Shown: positions 57,383 through 64,000 of the stretch, in pieces
Layout of the letters: each line of letters starts with the position of its first letter
How positions within the stretch are numbered: the stretch's first letter is position 1
Assembly (NCBI RefSeq): GCF_029873635.1
Contig: NC_080423.1
Span: 90,751,191-90,815,190, forward strand
Reading direction: 5' to 3'
Source of the DNA: Malania oleifera
Taxonomy: Eukaryota; Streptophyta; Magnoliopsida; Santalales; Ximeniaceae
DNA: 64,000 bases
The notes under the pieces: generated by a model
The model's input: only the letters and a program-made list of their open reading frames with translations
The model's database searches: none
Told to the model about the DNA's origin: nothing
Position numbers and translations under genes: made by a program

Positions 57383-59457
57383 TGTTGATTTAGGTGTAAT
57401 CCCAAGAGGGGAGGTGAATCAGGTATTTTAAAAATTCTGAAAACTTATTTACCACTTAGACCCTATTCTTTATTTAACCAATTACTTATCAAGATCGTGT
57501 GAATTATTCAACAAACACACATGAAATACAAGTAATGAAATGTAGTGTGGAAAGTAAAAAGAGTAAGGGAAAAGAAAAGGCAAACGCGATTTTACAAGGT
57601 TCAGCCAACCCGACCTACATCCTCGCCTTGAGCAACCCACTCAAGGATTCCACTATAATCCCTGCTCCTTAAATTGGGATGAAGCTTCCCTTACATCCGC
57701 TACTTACAAGAGGTATAGTTTCCTCCTAAGCCGCTGCTTACAAGAGATACAACTCTCTCCTAAAACCCGGTTCACAACCCGAACCTTGATTACAATATAA
57801 TCTGCAAAACACTCAATGTTGCTTCTAACAAAACTAGTGAGTATGATTGAAATTCCTAATACATAATCATTTGATGAAACTTGAAGCTCAGAATGTATGT
57901 AACAATATAATCGTTATATGCAAGAGTATGATTCACTAAATTTCTTTTTTATCAAATCTCCAAAAAATATTTATATAAGTTAATGCTTTGGAGAACTTAG
58001 GTTAAATCATTGAATACGTAAAAAGCTTTGAAGATTGCAAAGATTTGAAACACACTTTGTCACAACAATATTTCTCACAAGTGTATATAGATAACCTTTA
58101 GACTTTTCAATCAAGTAAATTTTGGAATATTAAAAATATCAAAACTTTGAATGAAAACTCACTTGAATCAAAATTATCTAATCAATAACAAAAGCTTTTC
58201 TCAAGTGGTAATCTTATCAAAAATGATTTAATACATGCACACTCAAAATCAACCTCTTAACAAATATTTAAATGGATTTTGCAATGACAAGCTCTTTGAA
58301 AAATAGATATCAATCAGAAAATCAGTTTAGATGAAGAAACTCTATGAGAATAACTCTTAACGAGAAGATTGATTTACCAAACCTCAATACCAAATAGAGA
58401 TCAAGATGTGTATATGAAATCCCTTTGTTTTTCTGAGTTGATTTGCCCAAGATTGATCAGTATGAGTTGGAGTGTAGGCAATCGTATAACAATGTGTTCA
58501 AGTTTCTCAATTCTCTTTCAAAAACGTTGCTCTCTTCTCTTCTTTTTCAAAAGTCTTGTTCTTGTTGATCTTAGCTTGTTGCACTAGGGTTTAGATGTTC
58601 AATATATAGGTGTCTTACCCTTAGAATCAATCCTAACCGTTGGATCAAAAAATATCTCGCGAGTTCTCTTATTAAAAATTAGATTTTTAAGTTTTCTCGC
58701 AAGTTCAGACGACTGAGGTTAAAGGCCCAGATGACTGAAGTTCCTTAGAGCTTCAAAAAAATAACTTGGACACAGGGTCAGACGACTAAAGTTTGGGGTT
58801 CAGACGACTGAAGCGTCGAGTTCAGACGATTGAAGTCTGAGTTTAGTCTTCTAAGATGCTTCTTCCAGGTTTTGTGTTTCACCATAAATTCTTCAAACAA
58901 CTAAACTTAATCTTCGATTTTCTGAAAAAATTCTTCAGACGACTGAACTTATCTTCGGTATTCTAAAGTTGCAACTTCAAATGATTGAACGCTGAGTTCG
59001 ATCTTCTGAAGTTCCCAATTTCTAAATTTTTTTCTTTCTAGTTTAAAATTTTTCTTTGCTCTCTTTCTTGGCTCTTTTATAAAAAACATTTTCCAGGGTT
59101 TTAAAAATATTTCTAAGTCCATGAATGTCCCCTAATGATGTTCATGAGATGCATGAGTCCTAAGGTCATTCTAGGGTATATGTTGAGCCTCAAATTAAAT
59201 CATATGAAATGTAAATACATTAGCTCTAAGTACCCATTCCCATGAAGTTCTTGAACTTGTCGCTTGTATCTTCATTCTTCAACTCTTTTAGATCTATGGA
59301 TTTTGCCAAGATGTGTATGCTTTAATCTTCATGGCTTCCATGACTTGTTATCCTTCCGTGCATGCTTAATATAGTTCCTGTTCACAATCTCAATGCACAT
59401 ATCAAATATCAAGTGATTTGTCATTATCAAAATCGGATTGGACTCATAAAGTCAACA
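57383..59457 (-). repeat. 5' LTR of SIRE-2
   Basis: 2,075 bp with plus-strand ends TGTTGATTTAGG and AAGTCAACA. It has the CCCAAGAGGGGAGGTGAATC block (57401-57420) and a minus-strand TATA box at 58601-58610 (CCTATATATT). The start TGTTGACTTTATGAGTCCAAT is intermediate to copies A/B. It is bordered by a PBS on one side and a polypurine-like tract on the other. Confidence 0.88.
58704..59012 (-). promoter_or_regulatory. U3 array of TTCAGACGACTGAA motifs
   Basis: About ten copies of TTCAGACGACTGAAG and variants (CCCAGATGACTGAAG, GTTCAGACGATTGAAG, CTTCAAATGATTGAAC, GATCTTCTGAAG), with dyad arms TTCAG / CTGAA. They lie about 95 bases upstream of the minus-strand TATA box at 58601. Confidence 0.68.
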
Positions 59458-59477
59458 ATCTCCCCCTGTTCACAATC

Positions 59478-60760
59478 TCGATGTGCTTCGTTCGTGCATG
59501 GTAGACTTGGTTTTTTTCCAATTGAATGGCACTCTGACTATCACAGAACACAACAATGTGCTTCTAAACAACTCCCAAATTTTCAAGTAAACCCTGCAAC
59601 CAAATAGCTTCTTTAACAGCCTCTAAAGCTGCCATGTACTCTACTTCTATTGTAGACTAGGCAATGGTAGACTGTAAGGTAGACCTCCAACTCATTGGAC
59701 CATTAGCAAATGTAAAAACATATCCAGTAGTTGATCGACGTTTATCCAGATCACCTGCAAAATCAGAATTCATATATCCAACAACCCGTTGATCAATAGT
59801 ATTATTTTTCTCAAATACTATACCAACATCAATCATATTCATAATATATCTCAAAATCCATTTCACAGCTTGTGAATGTCCTTTACCCAGATCATGCATA
59901 TACCTGCTCATTATACTAACATCTTATGAAATATCAGGTCTAGTACAAACCATTGCATACATCAGACTTCCAATAGTACTTGCATAAGGAACCTGTGACA
60001 TATATTTATGTTCCTTGTCTGATTTAGGAGATAAAGCTGCTCTAAGTTTGAAATGAGAAGCAAGAAGAGTGTTTACTGGTTTTGACTGCTCGGACATGCC
60101 AAAACCCTGTACTACCTTCTTCAAATATAGTTTTTGAGATAAACTAACTCTTCCTCTCATTCTGTCTCTGCAAATCTCCCTGCTAAGTATCTTCTTTGCT
60201 TCACTAAGATCTTTCATCTCAAACTCTTGATTTAATTGACTTTTCAACTTGTTGATTTCTTCTCTCCTCTTTGAAACTATTAATATATCATCAACATACA
60301 AGAGTAAATATATAAAAGATCCATTTTGTAGTCTGCGAAAATAAACACAATGATCATGGTTATTTCTAATGTACTTCTAACTCATCATAAACTGATGAAA
60401 TCGTTTGTACCACTGCCTTGGAGACTGTTTTAAACCATATAATGATTTACCCAATTTACGTACCCAATTTTCTTTTCCAGCAACCTGAAATCCATCTGAC
60501 TGAGTCATATAGATTTCCTCTTCCAAGTGACCATGTAAAAATGCATTTTTTACTTCGAGCCAAACTAGTTCAAGATCGAATTGTGCTACTAAAGCCAATA
60601 AAATTCGAATGGAATAATGTTTAACAACTAGAGAAAATACCTCATTATAATCAATGTCTTTCTTCTGTGCATAGCCCTTAGCTACCAATCTAGCTTTGAA
60701 GCAAACATTGTTTGCATCTGGAAATCCTTCTTTCTTTACATAAACTCATTTGCAACCAAT
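59478..60760 (-). pseudogene. copia reverse transcriptase and partial RNase H
   Basis: [59 protein letters not shown] (60688-60377), then MYVDDILIVSKRREE (catalytic YVDD intact), QVPYASTIGSLMYAMVCTRP (60301-59924). RNase H: YMNSDFAGDLDKRRSTTGYV, GPMSWRSTLQSTIA, then after a stop VEYMAALEAVKEA and FCDSQSAIQLEKN, ending at HARTKHIE. The last RNase H residues are lost at the junction. Confidence 0.85.
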
Positions 60761-61059
60761 TGCTTTCTTACCCTTTGGCAACTGGGCTAGCTCCCAAGTC
60801 TAATTTTGATGAAGAAACTGCATTTTTTCATTCATCGCTCTTTTCCACTTGTTTGATTTAGAGTTCCTCATTGCTTCTTTGAAAGTGCAAGGAACACCAT
60901 CATCTACAACTAGAAGTGCATAGGCCACCATATCAGTATATTGAGCAGGTTTTCGAATTTCTCGTCTTGGCCTCTAAGAAACAATTGATTCTTATTGCTG
61001 TGAATATTCTTAGATTGAAATATCCTCTTCTTATACACTATTCCCCACCGTAACTGGAG

Positions 61060-62110
61060 AGTTACCTTGTGTAGTCTCATTTTTCACCGAGTTTCCCAAA
61101 ATTGTCTCAACCTTCACTTGTTGTTGAGTACCACTGGTTTTCTCTTCAACTCATGACTCCTTGCATATTGTTTTCTTCATCATCGCAAGTTCATCAAAAG
61201 TCACATCCCTGCTTAAAATCATTTTTTTTTGTCTCTAAACACCAAAAACAGTATCTTTTGACTCCTGCACTAATCCCCAAGAATATTGTTTTCTTGACTC
61301 TTGGGTCCAACTTAGATTCTTTAACATGATAATAAGTCATAGTACCAAATACATGTAAAGAATCAAAATCACTAGCAGGCTTTCCAAACCATATCTCATA
61401 GGGTATTTTTCCTCCTATTGCAGATGATGGTAGATAGTTGATGATATGACACGCATATCTAACAGCCTAAGCCCAAAACCTTTTGTCCAATCCAGCATTA
61501 GACAACATACATCGAACTTTCTCCAGCAAAGTCCAATTCATGCGCTCTGCCACCCCATTCTGCTGTGGTGTATCTTTAACTGTGAAGTGTCGAGCAATAC
61601 CTTCATCCTGACATACCTTTATAAACGAGCCACTCCTGTATTCACCACCATTATATGGTCTGATTTGTTTAATCTTTTTGCCAGTTTGAGCTTCAACAAA
61701 TTTTTTCCACTTAATTAAAGTATCACACACTTCATTTTTATGCTTCATAGAATACACCCAAACTCTTCTGGAAAAATCATCAACAAAAGTGATAAAATAA
61801 TGCATACCACCTAATGAAGCAGTTTTTGTGGGCCTGCACACATCTGTATGGATGTAGTCTAAAATACCTTCAGTCTAGTGGATTGTAGTGCCAAATTTCA
61901 CTCTAGTCTGTTTTCCCAGAATGCAATGCTCACAAAATTCAAGTTTGCACACCTTTGCACCCTTCAACAAACCTCTTTTAACTAATTGTTGCAAAGATTT
62001 TTCTCTCGCATATGCCAATTGCATATGTCATAACCTGGTTGTATCTGAACCTGTATTTTTCTAAGAAACAATAGCTGCTGAGTGATGGGGATCAATATGC
62101 CATACCCCTT
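61060..62110 (-). pseudogene. copia integrase and GAG-pre-integrase
   Basis: The main frame 61841-61467 has MHYFITFVDDFSRRVWVY, IRPYNGGEYRSGSF (the second Asp motif RPYNGGEY, normally D-N-G, has Tyr for Asp), DTPQQNGVAERMNWTLLEKV and FWA. Upstream, LLKGAKVCKLEFCEHCILGK-like zinc residues and YIHTDVCRPTKT carry the first Asp; a stop lies at 61876. The C-terminal part (61460-61060) is broken. Sequence right of about 62110 no longer resembles copia. Confidence 0.82.
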
Positions 62111-62111
62111 T

Positions 62112-62203
62112 CTTTTACTGATATGATGACACATGGATGACCTCTCGATGTCCACTCCTTTGCTGACATGGTGACACATGAATGACCTTCAGATGTCCAC
62201 TAT
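62112..62203. repeat. Imperfect 45 bp tandem repeat at the copia fragment edge
   Basis: TTTACTGATATGATGACACA-TGGATGACC-TCTCGATGTCCACT is followed directly by TTTGCTGACATGGTGACACA-TGAATGACC-TTCAGATGTCCACT. Two units, about 85% alike, exactly between the end of the copia fragment and the next LTR. Confidence 0.8.
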
Positions 62204-63430
62204 TGTTTATATTTGTTTTGCAGGAACACATGGGATCAATTGAAAATCTTCTACTTCTTTGATTGAAGACTTTTTTTTATGTGAAGACTTTGTTATTGTG
62301 TTAATTTATATTTTTCATGGATATGTTATTTCAAGATTATTAGGTGCTTGAAGACCATGCTTAAAGACCCAAGTGAAGTATTGAAGCAAAGTCCAACATG
62401 GCTTCTGGGCCCCACACGGCTCTAATAGGCCCCACACAGTTTTGGCCTTCCTTTTGAAATATGTTTAAATTTCAAATTTGAATTGTGATAATGTAATACA
62501 ACTAAACTAGAATTGTGTGCTTATGAGTTGGAGTTCCTTATTTTTTAGTAAGTATTAACTGTGTTAGGTTAATAGTTGTTGAAAGTTGTTGAGAGTTGTT
62601 GTTGAAAGTTGTTGAGAGTTGTTGAGTGTTTAATGCTTTGTTTTCTAGGCTATGCCTATAAATAACTTTCTTATTGTAAGAACAAGATATGAAGTTGAAT
62701 ATAGAAGAAATATTTCTTTGCTTGAGCTTGTAAAACTTGTCCCTCTCCATGTGCGTGAGTAGTATGAGGCTACGGCGTTCTCTCCAGAGATCAAGTGGTG
62801 AGAGACCACTAAACTATCCATTGACTCCATCAACCCCTCCTCCATCTAATACTCTCATGGCCCCCATCAACACCACATGGCCACCACATTCATACACCCA
62901 CACGACGATCATCACCTACACTTCATTGCTGCGTTCATCTTGTAATTCAAAGCTTGTACGAAGGACCTACGGTGTGACCTAGTTACGTGTGAAGTCAAGT
63001 TATCCAAATCAATCTCTTGGTAACTTTAGTACTTGTGTTTGAATCCTTTGCTATATTTTGTGAACCCTTGCTAGTAGATTAAATCCACACCTTTGAATAA
63101 CCCATTTGATCCATAGATTGCAATATTGGTACTTGCTAGTTAAAATCAATTGTATGAATACTAGTTTGCTAACATAGAACTTATATTATTGAATTTTTGA
63201 AATAGCAATTTTTCAGCATATAACTTGATTCCTTTGTGAAAAAACCAATTGGTACTTAATTGCTGGACAAGTCATACACCTTTTTCAAAATCCTTGAACA
63301 TATGAAACAAAACATGATTTATTGTGTTTATGTTGGGATAATTAAATTCTTAATTTAAAGTGTTTAAGTGTATGTACTTGTGTGAGGGTTGAACCGTAGG
63401 ACATAGGTCGACCATTCCCATCCTACATCA
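62194..63430 (+). repeat. 5' LTR of a further plus-strand LTR element
   Basis: TATA box CTATAAATAAC at 62656, leader, and a right end ...CTACATCA three bases before a PBS-like TGGTATCTAAGC (63434-63445). U3 has GGGCCCCACACGG and TAGGCCCCACACAG (62411-62437), resembling the GTGGGCCCCAC motif at 590-748. The left end is a guess (TGTCCACT at 62194). The frames at 62538-62982 are not genes. Confidence 0.55.
62571..62632. repeat. GTTGTTGA(A/G)A minisatellite in U3
   Basis: Six or so imperfect copies of AGTTGTTGA-AAGTTGTTGAG just upstream of the TATA box at 62656. Confidence 0.8.
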
Positions 63431-63856
63431 TCTTGGTATCTAAGCCTAGGTCGAATTAGGTGAGATCTTTTTAGTCCCAACACCTTTATTTTCCATTTAC
63501 AAAATTGATGTGCGATTTTCACTATCAAAACCATCCCATCTTGAAAAACCTTAAACACAAAAGTTGTGGGAAATTTCCTTAACTTTCTTTTGACGCAAGA
63601 TCACCTTATTTGGAGTTCAGTAGAAAAAGGTATGTTCCAAATACCAAAAGGTGTTCACAGCTAAAAATCCTTTAGCAGCTCTCAGGTTTCTAGAAAAATG
63701 GGTGACGGTTTTGCCCAGAACAACCCACCTATACTCTGAATTTTGGGTATTTAGACCTTAGTTATGTTAGGTTTACACTTGACATTGCCTTGTGTAACCA
63801 AAAATCATTCCAAAGGGTTGCCTTAGTGCTCTCTAAATCCTTTCCCAACCCTTAGG

Positions 63857-64000
63857 ATGTCTACTCAAGTTGGGAATCCTTACCGAGGTCGTAGGATTCA
63901 TGTTGAGAGAGAGTCACTTATGACTTCTAAAGAAAGACCTTCCCTCCCTCCACAAAGGCGAGTGAGTCGCCAAGATGAAATTGCTAGGATACCCTCATGT
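63857..64000 (+). pseudogene. Start of retroelement gag, cut by window end
   Basis: ATG at 63857 opens a frame of 48 codons to the window edge: MSTQVGNPYRGRRIHVERES, then Arg-, Ser- and Pro-rich sequence with QRRVSRQDEIARIPS. It lies about 400 bases past the PBS-like site, where gag is expected. Too short to name a lineage; whether the gene is intact beyond the window is unknown. Confidence 0.4.

Larger units (their letters stand above)
54005..59457 (-). mobile_element. SIRE/Maximus copia, 5' part only (SIRE-2), inverted relative to SIRE-1
   Basis: Minus strand: 5' LTR (57383-59457), perfect PBS (57369-57380), gag with coiled coil and two knuckles, protease, integrase, and the first RT residues, ending at 54005 against SIRE-1 gag. 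RT, RNase H and the 3' LTR are absent. The LTR is bordered on its upstream side by a polypurine-like AACAGGGGGAGAT, which is normally found before a 3' LTR. Confidence 0.85.
59458..62110 (-). mobile_element. Tork/Tnt1-like copia fragment (minus strand)
   Basis: From right to left: GAG-pre-integrase, integrase, RT, RNase H, ending within RNase H at about 59480, next to a polypurine-like tract and the SIRE-2 LTR. gag, the 5' LTR and the RNase H C-terminus are missing. It is a different copy from the other Tork-like elements in the window. Stops in all blocks. Confidence 0.83.

Noticed and set aside
62737-62982. 81-codon plus-strand frame with Thr/Pro-rich product
   Set aside because: It lies within the transcribed part of an LTR; no domain and biased composition from CCACCAC-type repeats.

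Overview
The window looks like nuclear DNA of a flowering plant, most likely a eudicot. It is AT-rich, has spliced genes with GT-AG introns, and is dominated by LTR retrotransposons of the Ty1/copia lineages (SIRE/Maximus, Tork/Tnt1-like, Ale/Retrofit) and the Ty3/gypsy Tat lineage, with tRNA-derived SINEs and small inverted-repeat elements. I cannot name the species from sequence alone.

Only two host genes are convincing. A Raf-like/STY-type protein kinase (coding exons 12932-21330, six exons, 373 aa, every splice site GT-AG and in frame) has complete catalytic motifs. A single-exon PLS-class pentatricopeptide repeat (PPR) gene (38331-39977, 548 aa) ends in an E-type C-terminus without a DYW domain. 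They sit as islands among transposable elements.

Layout. 1-1010: probable LTR piece. 1126-9830: a minus-strand Tork/Tnt1-like copia split by two later insertions, a gypsy solo LTR (3000-4975, TSD ATCCC) and a SIRE solo LTR (5960-8186, TSD AGGGC). 9831-10752: remnant of another SIRE LTR. 10753-21330: kinase promoter and gene. 22170-22581: two adjacent minus-strand SINEs. 23857-29728: inverted-repeat-bounded region holding a GC-rich coding-like piece, split by an Ale/Retrofit copia (24103-28928) with 146-147 bp LTRs ending TA...TA. 29556-30390: a near-identical duplicated segment. 31131-35470: decayed Tat gypsy. 38331-39977: PPR gene. 40120-43235: MITEs and a SIRE solo LTR. 43770-45838: a direct-repeat-bounded non-coding unit. 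45951-51527: plus-strand copia split by a SIRE solo LTR. 51528-59457: two SIRE 5' halves joined in opposite orientation. 59458-62110: minus-strand copia fragment. 62194-64000: 5' end of a further plus-strand LTR element that runs off the window.

The most unusual signal is shared by LTRs of several unrelated families. Just upstream of the TATA-like box in U3, each carries an array of short dyad-symmetric motifs (for example TTCGTCGACGAA, GGTCGACC, AAACCGTCGACGGTTT, TTCAGACGACTGAA, CATGTGGGCCCCACATG). The motif differs between families, and between SIRE LTRs that share the same ends, but the position is constant. This fits modular U3 enhancer or repressor arrays under diversifying selection, similar in principle to the U3 boxes known in Tnt1. 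No retroelement here looks intact; all have stops, frameshifts or missing 3' halves.
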